DNA of 18,478 nt from Pelagophyceae sp. CCMP2097 (Eukaryota; Sar; Pelagophyceae), in NCBI GenBank assembly GCA_026770575.1, contig MU657332.1, positions 10,446 to 28,923 on the forward strand. The letters run 5' to 3'. The translations under genes were made by a program, and so were the position numbers. This document shows positions 12,001 to 18,132 of the stretch, in pieces (the stretch's first letter is position 1; each line of letters begins with the position of its first letter). The notes beneath the pieces were generated by a model. It was not told the DNA's origin and searched no databases. It was given only the letters and a program-made list of their open reading frames with translations.

Positions 12001-13724
12001 CGGCGGTGCAGAGGCCTGTCGTCCATGTCTCGCTTGCGGGCAGCGACGCCGCCGCCACCGAGGCTGCCATCGCGCACGCGCGGGGCTCCGGCGCGTGGCT
12101 CATCGTTCAGGGCGCGATGTCGCTTAACCTGGAAGACTTGTACGTCGGCCTCAACGCATGTGCGCCGCACGAAGACTTTCGCCTCTTTGTCGTCTCCGCG
12201 GCGACGGTCGCACTCCCCGCCGCGTTGCGGCCGCGCGCCGCCGTCGTGGCCTACGAGGCGCCGTGCGGCCTCCGCGCCGCCGTGCGCGCGGTCTACGACG
12301 GCGCGCTGCGGCGCGACGCGGACTATTTCGCAAAGTGCAGCCGAGGCGGCGCGTTCCGCAAGCTTTTCTTCGCGCTGTCAGCCTGCCACGCGCTGCTGCG
12401 CGCGCGCCGCGCCTACGGCGCCGCCGGCTGGCCCGCGCACTACGAATTTGAAGCCGCCGACGTGACGCGCGCGGCAAAAGTGGTCGCGAGCCTCCTCGAC
12501 GACTATGACGGCGCCGCCGCCGCGCCGTTCGAGGCCATCGCGCGCTGCGTCGAAGAGGGCCTCGGCGGCGGCATCGTCGACGCCGTTGACCGGCGGCTCC
12601 TCGCCAGCCTCGTCGCCCGTTTTTGCCACGGTGACGTCATGCGCCCCGGTCACGCGCTGGCCGCCGCGGGCGAGCCGCGCATGCCGCTGCAGGACGGTGC
12701 TGCCGCAGTTTGGCTCCGCGCCGTCGACGGCCTGCCAGCGCTGCCCCCGCTCGACTTCCTGGGGCTCGGCGACGCCGCCGCGTTTGAAAAGGGCGGGCGC
12801 GAGAGCGCCGACGTCCTCTTGGCCGTGCTGCGCGCCAGCCCGCAGCACCGGCCCGAGGCCATCGACGACTCCGTCGACGTCGAGGCTCGGGCGCGCGAGG
12901 TCGCGGCGTCGCTGCCCGCGGCCCTCGACGTCGCGGCGCTCGGCGGCGTGCCGGCGGACGCGCGGCCCCCGTACCTGCGGGCCATCCTCGTGCAGGAAGT
13001 CGCGCGGTACAACGCGCTGCTCCGCTCGGCGAAGGAGAGCCTCCGGGACGTGAGCCGCGCGCTCAAGGGCCGCCAAGTGATGACCGTGCGCGTCGACACG
13101 GTCCGGCGTGACGTGGCGGTGGGCCGCGTGCCCGCGTGCTGGGACGCGTACCCCTCGACCCGTGCGCTCGCGCCGTTCCTCGACGACCTCGGCCTGCGTT
13201 GCGCGTTCTTTGCCGCCTGGGCCAAGGGGGCGCAGCCGCCGGTCCTCTGGCTCGGCGCGTTTTGCGCGCCCCGAGCGCTCCTCTCGGCCATGAAACATCA
13301 CCACGCCGCCAAGCACGGCCTCGACCTGGCTGATCTGGAGCTGGACTCCCGGTGCGTCCAGCTCGACGGCGCCGCGCCTGGGCCGCATGCAGCGTTTCCC
13401 GACGACGGCTTGTACGCGCGCGGCCTCGCGCTGCAAAGCGCGCGCTGGGACGCGCGGCGGCAGGGGCTCGTCGAGGCGCTGCCGCGCGCGCCGTACGCGC
13501 CCGCACCCGTCGTCTGGTTCACCTGCATGCCCGCCGCCGACCGCGCCGGGCGATCCACAGACGAAACGTTCGACTGCCCGCTCTACCGGACGACAGCCCG
13601 GCGAGGCAAGGCCTCGTCCGACGGCCTCGACACCAACTTCGTCGTGTTCGTCCGGCTCCCGTCGCACCTGCCGACTTCACACTGGGTCGAACGCGGCGTG
13701 GCCATGTTCCTCGGCACCGATTAA
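1..13724 (+). CDS. Axonemal-type dynein heavy chain, 5'-partial, six exons
   Basis: Microtubule motor heavy chain. My model is join(<3..4912, 5082..5232, 5373..7001, 7215..7345, 7498..8833, 8940..13724), with all junctions in phase, giving about 4313 residues to the TAA at 13722. The frame is open to the left edge, so the N-terminus is missing (probably a few hundred residues). The order is: tail; linker (hallmark MEERHWDRV, then FPRFYFVSDAELL); AAA1 (YAYEYLGGGGARLVATPL); AAA2 (P-loop GSVFTGKT, residues 1644-1651; LDGAVD, Asp1745); AAA3 (GAVGSGKT, 2087-2094; KRRKGVLGPP; FVDDVNLP); AAA4 (GPSGSGRR, 2521-2528); stalk and microtubule-binding domain (about 2790-3190); AAA5; AAA6; C-terminal cap ending in CPLYRTTARRG and HWVERGVAMF. 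The ending resembles axonemal inner-arm heavy chains. Residue numbers count from base 3. AAA1 lacks its catalytic residues. The exact paralogue cannot be assigned by eye. Confidence 0.96.
165..227 (+). repeat. Three-copy 21-bp coding tandem repeat
   Basis: Three consecutive 21-bp units start at 165, 186 and 207 and encode RCDGGSA, RLDDGLA and RLDGGFA in the dynein tail. Most differences are single bases. The repeat stays in frame and has a heptad period. Confidence 0.7.
1890..3290 (+). other. Dynein linker domain (DHC_N2-like)
   Basis: The linker is the mechanical lever that moves across the AAA ring. It opens with a helical, charged stretch (QRLAQAQDLVQSRKRDLEML), continues through LPLLRLVCQPGMEERHWDRV at about 2455-2512, and reaches FPRFYFVSDAELL and PRRVQRHLHKLFDGIHALEF just before 3265. 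These match the conserved linker motifs PLL..L..P.M..RHW and FPRFFFLS..ELL.IL known from dyneins. The linker is therefore well conserved even though the AAA1 site that should drive it is not. Confidence 0.9.
3837..4912 (+). other. Dynein AAA1 module with degenerate Walker A and Walker B
   Basis: The AAA1 position is fixed by FEWISQLRFY, YAYEYLGGGGARLVATPL, GRCAKALVAAL and, after the P-loop, DLGHAVATRCVVVHC. All align with the usual FDWLSQLRYY, YGYEYLGN..RLVITPL and DLGKALAKQCVVFNC. The P-loop reads GVPGAGAT (4044-4067), where dyneins have GPAGTGKT, so the phosphate-binding Lys is Ala (codon 4062). The Walker B reads LVLDHGHRL (4191-4217) in place of CFDEFNRI, so the catalytic Glu is His (codon 4203). 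The later TMNPGYAGR-type motif is replaced by TLPNTDAAR. The fold appears kept, but nucleotide hydrolysis is predicted lost. Confidence 0.9.
4913..5081 (+). other. Dynein intron 1 (169 bp, GT-AG, phase 2)
   Basis: The donor gt|GTGGCG and acceptor GTTAG|G join the AAA1 C-terminus to the AAA2 start as VHDALAV-RGVALVG, like the family pattern LYE..LVRHGVMLVG. Reading through would hit TGA at 4980, so the intron is required. A near-identical 8-mer sits at both ends (GGCGTGGC at 4915, GGCGCGGC at 5081). Confidence 0.8.
5233..5372 (+). other. Dynein intron 2 (about 140 bp, GT-AG, phase 0)
   Basis: The acceptor TTCGCTAG|GTT at 5372 is well placed: the next residues VLPNALTLGDLYGRF match the AAA2 motif INPK.ITMGQLYG.F. 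The donor is less certain. I chose GTCGGA at 5233, but several phase-0 GTC codons between about 5209 and 5233 would also work, changing the protein by up to eight residues. Confidence 0.7.
6450..7001 (+). other. Dynein AAA3 core with intact nucleotide site
   Basis: Walker A GAVGSGKT begins at 6570 with Lys at 6588. It is followed by QSLVKRRKGVLGPP and Walker B VIFVDDVNLP (Asp-Asp codons 6771-6776). The K-R-R-K-G-V-.-G-P-P signature is specific to AAA3, which in studied dyneins acts as a regulatory nucleotide switch. ARFARHFFCV closes the exon and corresponds to the .RF.RHF motif. AAA3 is thus kept intact while AAA1 is not. Confidence 0.9.
7002..7214 (+). other. Dynein intron 3 (213 bp, GT-AG, phase 0)
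   Basis: The donor TTCTGC|GTCCGC and acceptor GGCTCTAG|GTG give ARHFFC-VRTSDPSDAALTHVF, matching the AAA3 sequence after the RHF motif. The coding frame would otherwise end at a TAG near 7164. The interior is noticeably richer in A than the exons. Confidence 0.75.
7346..7497 (+). other. Dynein intron 4 (152 bp, GT-AG, phase 2)
   Basis: The donor gt|GTGGTCG and acceptor GCGCTAG|G restore VAAATV-SLREVSSELPPAPSRP, matching the dynein pattern ATL.LY..V...LLPTPA..H. GGTCGC is repeated exactly at the donor side (7348) and the acceptor side (7497). Confidence 0.8.
7940..8150 (+). other. Acidic Pro/Ala-rich insertion between dynein AAA3 and AAA4
   Basis: Between DATKLVALMQTAQ and ARLVLFPLAVSHVSRV lie about 55-60 residues rich in Asp, Glu, Pro and Ala, in runs such as PDEDAPPPNAGDEG. 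Other dyneins have a short ordered helix-loop here (the L..YN......M.LVLF segment). It looks disordered. Frame and flanking motifs are continuous, so it is coding sequence and not an intron. Confidence 0.75.
8834..8939 (+). other. Dynein intron 5 (about 106 bp, approximate donor)
   Basis: The reading frame must switch between PWPDDALTAVADHHLA (upstream) and ARAAAVASCRGLHVSVA (downstream). I place the donor at ACC|GTGGCC (8834) and the acceptor at TTCCGCCGAG|TAT (8939), which preserve phase and give a length close to the family. Alternative donors at 8850 or 8864, or the acceptor at 8948, cannot be excluded. Confidence 0.6.
9050..10250 (+). other. Dynein stalk and microtubule-binding domain
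   Basis: Two long alanine/glutamate/arginine-rich helices (about 9080-9420 and about 9780-10070) flank a compact region that begins EISALRLCARVPPTAKPVFEAV at about 9435 and continues into VHDFWPAVQSNVL. The pair forms the antiparallel coiled-coil stalk. The compact part matches the microtubule-binding domain pattern V.....PP..VK.VMEAVC.. and DDYW..SK.LL. The second helix ends in LVDTLASSGDAERW, like LI.GL.GEK.RW. Microtubule binding is therefore probably retained. Confidence 0.88.
12880..13724 (+). other. Dynein C-terminal domain
   Basis: Motifs in order are ILVQEVARYNALL, SLRDVSRALKGRQVMT, VPACWDAYPSTRALAPFLDDL, VLWLGAFCAPRALLSAM, the DGLYARGLALQSARWD segment, CPLYRTTARRGKASSDG and HWVERGVAMF. 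These follow the dynein C-terminal consensus (QE..RFN.LL, L..A..G.V.MS, W...YPSLK.L, WL.GFF.PQ.FLT, GL.L.GA.WD, CP.YKTS.RRG, HW..RG.A). The TAA at 13722 is the natural stop, so the 3' end of the gene is complete. Confidence 0.93.
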
Positions 13725-14194
13725 ACGAGGGCACATGTACAGACTCGCTCCAAACATGCCCCCCCCCCGCGAGAGCGTTGCGAGCTTTATAGGGTAGTGC
13801 CACGGTTGAAAGCACGCACTCCGGGATCACCCGCGTATACACCGATGAGCGTCTTTTCTTCTTCGTCTTTCCCCCTCCTCTTGGATCAAGTTGTTTTCTT
13901 ACCCTGCTCTTCCACGACACGCGCCGCGTAAGCCATCTCCTCCCGAGGGCTCGGGCTCAGATGCCGCCACCCTCTGACGGTCCGGGTTTCAACCTCGCAC
14001 ATTGGTTCCTCGACATTATTCAAAAACTTCGACTCAAACTCCGAGTCCAAGTCTCCGTAAGCGACCTGAGCAGCAGCCGCCCCGACGGCGGCCGACGTGG
14101 TTGTTGGAGGCACCGGGGTGCACGCTCCCGTCGCTGCAGCGTCGGATAGGCGTTTGGGCTTGCCTCAGTCGGCTCGCAGCCCGCGCGGCGCGCC
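13725..14194. other. Intergenic region: dynein 3' flank and MCM2 promoter/leader
   Basis: This is 470 bp between the dynein stop and the MCM2 ATG, clearly less GC-rich than the genes. It holds a C10 run (13759-13768), a TTTATAG at about 13787 and a pyrimidine-rich stretch at about 13850-13918 (runs such as TCTTTTCTTCTTCG and CTTTCCCCCTCCTC). It must contain the dynein 3' UTR and the MCM2 transcription start. I recognised no canonical AATAAA and no E2F-type site. Short open frames occur on both strands of 13886-14167. Confidence 0.6.
13759..13768. repeat. Homopolymer C10 tract
   Basis: Ten consecutive C on the plus strand, 35 bp after the dynein stop codon. Confidence 0.9.
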
Positions 14195-17100
14195 ATGAAG
14201 CGCCGCCTCGACGACGACGAGGATGGCGATGGCGAAGACCTCTTCGACAATGCGGAGCGGGACTACGAGGCCATCCCCGAGCTGGACCAGCTCGACGAGA
14301 CGATGCTGGACCACGAGGAGTACGACGACTTTAACGTCGACTCGCGCCGCGCCGCTGACGCCGAGATCGACAAGCGCGCGCACCGCGACGACCGCCTCGG
14401 CGGGTACCTCGACAGCATCGGCGACCGCGGTGCGTCGCCCCTGCCGCGCCGAAAACGCGCGCCGCCGCAGCCTCGCCGGCGCAGATGACTCGAGCCGCGC
14501 GCCGCGGCGCACCGCGCGCAAGTTCGCGCGGCGGGACGACGAGGACGCCGACGACGGCGCCGAGGCGTTCGAGGAGGCGTTTGTCGACGAGATCAATCTC
14601 GAGGCTATTGACATGCCGCTGCGCGAGTGGATCGCGACGGACCGCACGCGCCAGGCGATCAAGGCGCGCTTCCGCCACTTCCTCGAAAACGACGCCGCAA
14701 ACCTAGAGGCCATCACGAAGATGTGCGCCAACAACCTCGCCAGCTTCGAAGTCTCGTTCCCCGCGCTCAGCGCCGCCGTAAGCCGCACTCTGTCGGAAAT
14801 GGGACGCGGCGCCCCGTGGCCGTCGACGCCGCCGTACCGCGACGCACCAGGTACCCATCCTGGCCATCTGGGTCGCCGACGCGCCGCGCGATATCCTCGA
14901 GTGCGTTCTTACGCGCTCCAGAGGCGCTCGTCGCCTAGGTTTCGCGTCATAGGATCTTCGACGAGGTCGCAAACGAGCTGGTGCTGTCGTCCGAGCTGTT
15001 CCCGGCCTACGCGACGATCCAGGACGAGGTGCACGTGCGCATCCGCGACCTCCCCATCCTGGACAACCTGCGCGACCTGCGGCAGAGCCACCTGAACCAG
15101 CTCGTCCGCGTGAGCGGCGTGGTGACGCGGCGCACGGGCGTCTTCCCGCAGCTCAAGCTCGTCAAGTTCACGTGCATGAGCTGCTCGACGCTCCTCGGGC
15201 CGTTCAAGCAGAGCAGCGCCGCCGAGGTCAAGCCGACATCGTGCCCGACATGCCAGCAGGACGGGCCGTTCAAGCTCGACCAGGAGGAGACCGTCTACCG
15301 CAACTACCAAAAGCTCGTCGTCCAAGAGGCGCCAGGTCCGTGCCGCGCGGGGCGGCGGTGCATTACGAACGTGGCGCGCCTCGCAGGCACGGTGCCGCCG
15401 GGCCGCGTGCCGCGGCACAAGGACGTGATTCTGCTCGCGGACCTCATCGACGCCGTGCAGCCCGGCGAAGAGGTCGAGATCACGGGCGTCTACGCGCACG
15501 CCTACGACACGGGACTCTCCGGTCCGTCCCTGCGTCGCTCGGTCGTCGCTTCACTCGGGCGGCAGGCCGCGCCGGGTTTCCCATCTTCTCGACGAATATT
15601 GAGGCGAACCACGTCTCCAAGCGCACCACGGGCAAGGCCACGTCGGGCGCCATCAGCGAGGACGACAAGCGCAAGATCGTCCGCCTCTCCAGGGACCCCA
15701 AGATCGTCGAGCGCATCGTGCGCCCCTCGCCCGCGGGGCGCGACCGCGGACCGGCTGCGTAGGTCGCCTCCATCGCGCCGTCCATCTACGGTCAGCAGCA
15801 CGTCAAGCGCGCGCTCGCGCTGGCCATGTTCGGCGGCTGCGCGAAGAACATCGACGGGAAGCACCGCATCCGCGGCGACATCAACGTGCTCCTCCTCGGC
15901 GACCCCGGGTGCGCAAAGTCGCAGCTGCTCAAGTATTGCTGCGGCGTCGTGCCGCGCGCCGTCTACACGACGGGCAAAGGCGCCTCGGCCGTCGGCCTCA
16001 CGGCGGGCGTCCACAAGGACCCGCTCACCAAGGAGTGGACGCTCGAGGGCGGCGCGCTCGTCCTCGCAGACAACGGCCTCTGCTGTGAGTCTCGCCCCGC
16101 GGGGGGCGGCCGCCCTGCGCCATCTCTCCCGGAAGGGTCGTCGTCCGCGGACGCGTCCGGCCAGGCATCGACGAGTTTGACAAGATGAACGAGCAGGACC
16201 GGACGTCCATCCACGAGGCCATGGAGCAGCAGTCCATCTCCATCTCCAAGGCGGGCATCGTGACGTCGTTGCAGGCGCGGTGCTCCGTCGTCGCGGCGGC
16301 GAACCCCATCGGCGGGCGCTACGACTCCTCGGCGACGTTCGCAGACAACGTCGAGCTCACGGACCCCATCCTCCAGCGCTTCGACATCCTGTGCGTCCTC
16401 CAGGACATCGTCGACCCGGTCCTGGACGAGCAGCTCGCGACGTTCGTCGTCGGCTCGCACAGCCGCGCGGCGGCCAAGACGAACCGGTCCGACGACGCGC
16501 ACGTGTCGCCCGCGGCGCCGCCGCCCGAGCCGGCGGCGCCGCCGCCGGGCGACGACGACTGTATCCCCCAGGACATTTTGAACAAGTACGTGGCCTACGC
16601 GCGCGACACGTGCCGACCGCGGCTCCAGTCGATCGACCAGACGAAGATCTCGCGGCTCTACGCGGACCTGCGGCGCGAGTCCGTCACCTGCGGCGGCGTG
16701 CCCATCGCCGTGCGCCACCTCGAGAGCCTCATCCGCATGTCCGAGGCGCACGCGAAGATGCACCTTCGCGACCACGTCCGCGACGACGACGTCGACGCGG
16801 CCATCGCCGTGCTCGTCGGCTCGTTCATCTCCGCGCAAAAGTTCTCCGTGCGCACGTCGCTCGAGCGCGGCTTCCGCAAGTACCTCACGACGTCGGCTGA
16901 CTTCGACGAGCTCCTCTTCAACGCGCTCCAGCTCCTCCTCCGCGAGGCGCAGACGTACGCCACGCTCCGGTCGCGGCCCGACGACGCCCTCGAGGTGCGC
17001 CCCGCCTCCGCAGAAGGCCGAGTGGTCTTCGAGGGTCTTCGAGCCGACGGCGGCCGGGCCCGAGCGCGGATTTCATTAGGTCCTCGTCGACGACTTTGAA

Positions 17101-17226
17101 GCCAAAGCGCGCGAGCTCAACGTCCACAACCTCGAGGCTTTTTACTCCAGCGCAAAGTTCAAGGCCAACTTCCAACTCAGCGAGTTCAAGATCGTTGCGC
17201 GAACCGCTGCGCCCGAGGGGCTCTGA
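14195..17226 (+). CDS. MCM2: MCM2, DNA replication licensing factor / replicative helicase subunit, nine exons
   Basis: MCM2 is one of six subunits of the MCM2-7 helicase that is loaded at origins and unwinds DNA in the nucleus. Model: join(14195..14429, 14485..14777, 14851..14900, 14953..15335, 15387..15521, 15566..15717, 15763..16084, 16165..16994, 17080..17226), which is 2547 nt or 848 residues. The N-terminal [11 protein letters not shown] is MCM2-specific. The zinc finger is C267-x2-C270...C290-x2-C293. Walker A is GDPGCAKS (462-469), Walker B CIDEFDKM (Asp526-Glu527), sensor-1 ANPIGG (Asn570), arginine finger QRFD (Arg595). [20 protein letters not shown] and the C-terminal [13 protein letters not shown] also match MCM2. 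All eight introns restore the family sequence. The start is the first ATG ahead of the acidic N-terminus, which is shorter than in animals. The gene is about 470 bp downstream of dynein, same strand. Confidence 0.97.
14430..14484 (+). other. MCM2 intron 1 (55 bp)
   Basis: GTGCGT...GCGCAG, phase 1. It joins LDSIGDR to [14 protein letters not shown]. Without it the exon-1 frame stops at TGA 14486. Confidence 0.9.
14778..14850 (+). other. MCM2 intron 2 (73 bp)
   Basis: GTAAGC...CACCAG, phase 0. It joins FPALSAAV to [16 protein letters not shown], as in the animal MCM2 stretch around VLAYFLPEAPAELLQIF. Confidence 0.9.
14901..14952 (+). other. MCM2 intron 3 (52 bp)
   Basis: GTGCGT...TCATAG, phase 2. 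It joins DIL(E) to [17 protein letters not shown]. The exon before it is only 50 bp. Confidence 0.9.
15336..15386 (+). other. MCM2 intron 4 (51 bp, in frame, no stop)
   Basis: GTCCGT...TCGCAG, phase 1. Removal gives [17 protein letters not shown], matching the family QE.PG..AAGRLPR.KD. Its length is a multiple of three and it lacks a stop in frame, so a simple ORF reading would wrongly include 17 residues (about [17 protein letters not shown]). Confidence 0.85.
15522..15565 (+). other. MCM2 intron 5 (44 bp)
   Basis: GTCCGT...GGCAG, phase 1. It joins HAYDTGLSG to [16 protein letters not shown], matching NGFPVFATVILANHV of the family. The smallest intron in the window. Confidence 0.88.
15718..15762 (+). 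other. MCM2 intron 6 (45 bp)
   Basis: GTGCGC...GCGTAG, phase 0. It joins DPKIVERI to [10 protein letters not shown], the highly conserved [10 protein letters not shown] of MCM2. It contains an in-frame TAG at its 3' end. Confidence 0.9.
16085..16164 (+). other. MCM2 intron 7 (80 bp)
   Basis: GTGAGT...GGCCAG, phase 1. It splits the Walker B motif: ADNGLC(C) joins [10 protein letters not shown]. Confidence 0.92.
16995..17079 (+). other. MCM2 intron 8 (85 bp)
   Basis: GTGCGC...CATTAG, phase 0. It joins RPDDALE to [18 protein letters not shown], matching the end of other MCM2 proteins. Confidence 0.88.
17080..17226 (+). other. MCM2: MCM2 last exon
   Basis: This exon of 48 codons plus TGA begins [18 protein letters not shown] and continues [18 protein letters not shown]. 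It aligns with the animal MCM2 end (ARQINIHNLSAFYDSELF...). It is easy to miss because it is short and follows an intron. Confidence 0.9.
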
Positions 17227-17230
17227 GGAA

Positions 17231-17277
17231 CCGCGCGGCGCGGGGACCGCGGGGCCTGCAATCCCCGCGCCGCGCGG
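17231..17277. repeat. Perfect 16-bp inverted repeat just after the MCM2 stop
   Basis: The left arm CCGCGCGGCGCGGGGA (17231-17246) is the exact reverse complement of the right arm at 17262-17277, with a 15-nt loop. It starts four bases after the TGA, so it would fold as a very stable GC hairpin at the start of the MCM2 3' UTR. Confidence 0.9.
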
Positions 17278-17348
17278 CTCGTAAAGCACTCTTTTGGAAA
17301 GCTTCGCCTCTCAAAGGCCGACCGGGGGGCAGCTTACGCGACGCGTGT

Positions 17349-17376
17349 CGTGGACGAGCAGGGCGTGGACGAGCAG
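17349..17376. repeat. Short direct duplication (15-bp period)
   Basis: CGTGGACGAGCAG occurs at 17349-17361 and 17364-17376. CGTGGACGA recurs at 17465-17473. It lies in the presumed MCM2 3' flank. Confidence 0.7.
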
Positions 17377-17488
17377 AGTCAGATAAGGAGCCACAGAGAC
17401 CGAACGGTTTCCAAGGGCAAAGGACGCCGCGCTCCGAGTAAGCGCACCCGGCTGCAGAGCAAGGCGTGGACGAAGCGGTAGACGTTTT

Positions 17489-17500
17489 GGGGGGGGGGGG
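17489..17500. repeat. Homopolymer G12 tract
   Basis: Twelve consecutive G on the plus strand, preceded by TTTT, in the MCM2 downstream flank. Confidence 0.9.
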
Positions 17501-17723
17501 ACGAGGATCAAATCCATCCGGGTTCGTTGATTCTAATCCTCTCGAGCTCTGCGCGCGACGTTATCGTGCGCAACTCGTTAAGCGGAGTGCAAATTAAATC
17601 TAGCAAGCAGGCTCTGAAAGCTCGATAGAAAATGCAACAGAAATTATCCTCGGTTTCTTAAACTTTATCAAACTATCTTGCGTGTGGTCGACTCTAGATG
17701 GCGGTCTTCCAGGTCACGGATCT

Positions 17724-17756
17724 AGAACCCTAAGGGTTCTATACGTTCATTAGACC
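17724..17756. repeat. Dispersed repeat, copy 1, with palindromic core
   Basis: It starts with AGAACCCTAAGGGTTCT: 8-bp inverted arms around a single A (17724-17740), followed by ATACG. The first 22 nt match copy 2 at 20 positions; looser similarity runs to 33 nt. Confidence 0.7.
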
Positions 17757-18041
17757 TAGGTATAGAGCCCTGCACCTTCTTTGGGGGGGATTCGCGCGGC
17801 GTTGCGGCTTCCCGGTCCGATTTGCGATTTTTTTGTCGGACACATTTCGCTACTTCCTCGTCGGCGGGGTCTCGGAACGGGCTATTTGAAGCTGCAGGTG
17901 CTGTCGTTGGGTTCATAGGATGAACGTCGTGTCGTAAAACTGGTACTTAAAGTCTAAGTTAAAGAGTAGAGTTTGGTGAATCGATCGGTATAGCTTTTGA
18001 GCCTCCGCCTGCTCTTTTCTCGTCAACCATGCGCCCAACCC

Positions 18042-18074
18042 AGAACCCTAAGGTTTGTATACGGTCCTCGGACC
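18042..18074. repeat. Dispersed repeat, copy 2
   Basis: It begins AGAACCCTAAGG and continues to TATACG in the same orientation and spacing as copy 1, 318 bp away. Two substitutions in the first 22 nt break the palindrome. It lies in the presumed 3' flank of the minus-strand gene. Confidence 0.7.
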
Positions 18075-18132
18075 CATGAGAGCACCCCGTATCGATCTCT
18101 GTACAAATTACGGCATGGTGCCTTTGTGGCGG

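Larger units (their letters stand above)
17227..18132. other. Convergent intergenic spacer, lower GC
   Basis: About 0.9 kb between the MCM2 stop and the stop of the minus-strand gene. The portion from about 17520 to 18130 is markedly richer in A and T than the flanking exons. It contains the post-stop hairpin, a 15-bp-period duplication of CGTGGACGAGCAG (17349 and 17364), a G12 run (17489-17500), a G7 run (17783-17789) and a pair of related 33-nt elements. No convincing gene, tRNA or other RNA was recognised. Confidence 0.65.

Noticed and set aside
9678..12170. 830-codon open frame on the minus strand
   Set aside because: It is antisense to the dynein stalk, AAA5 and AAA6 exon, with no recognisable domain and the composition of a GC-rich shadow frame.
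1..13724. Dynein gene as a simple pseudogene
   Set aside because: About 4300 codons in six exons are open, with consistent splice phases and strong conservation outside AAA1. That is not expected for an unconstrained pseudogene, although the AAA1 loss keeps the question open.
17311..17517. 68-codon minus-strand frame
   Set aside because: It reads through the G12 tract and the short duplication as low-complexity Pro/Leu/Arg, with no supporting splice sites or motifs.
17557..17577. Small hairpin (GCGCGACG TTAT CGTGCGC) considered as an RNA gene
   Set aside because: The stem is short with a bulge, and no tRNA or snRNA features (no T-loop, no acceptor stem) surround it.
17722..17916. 64-codon minus-strand frame with an ATG
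   Set aside because: It has no family resemblance and no GC-rich third positions like the real genes, and it runs through the repeat element. Probably chance in a less GC-rich spacer.
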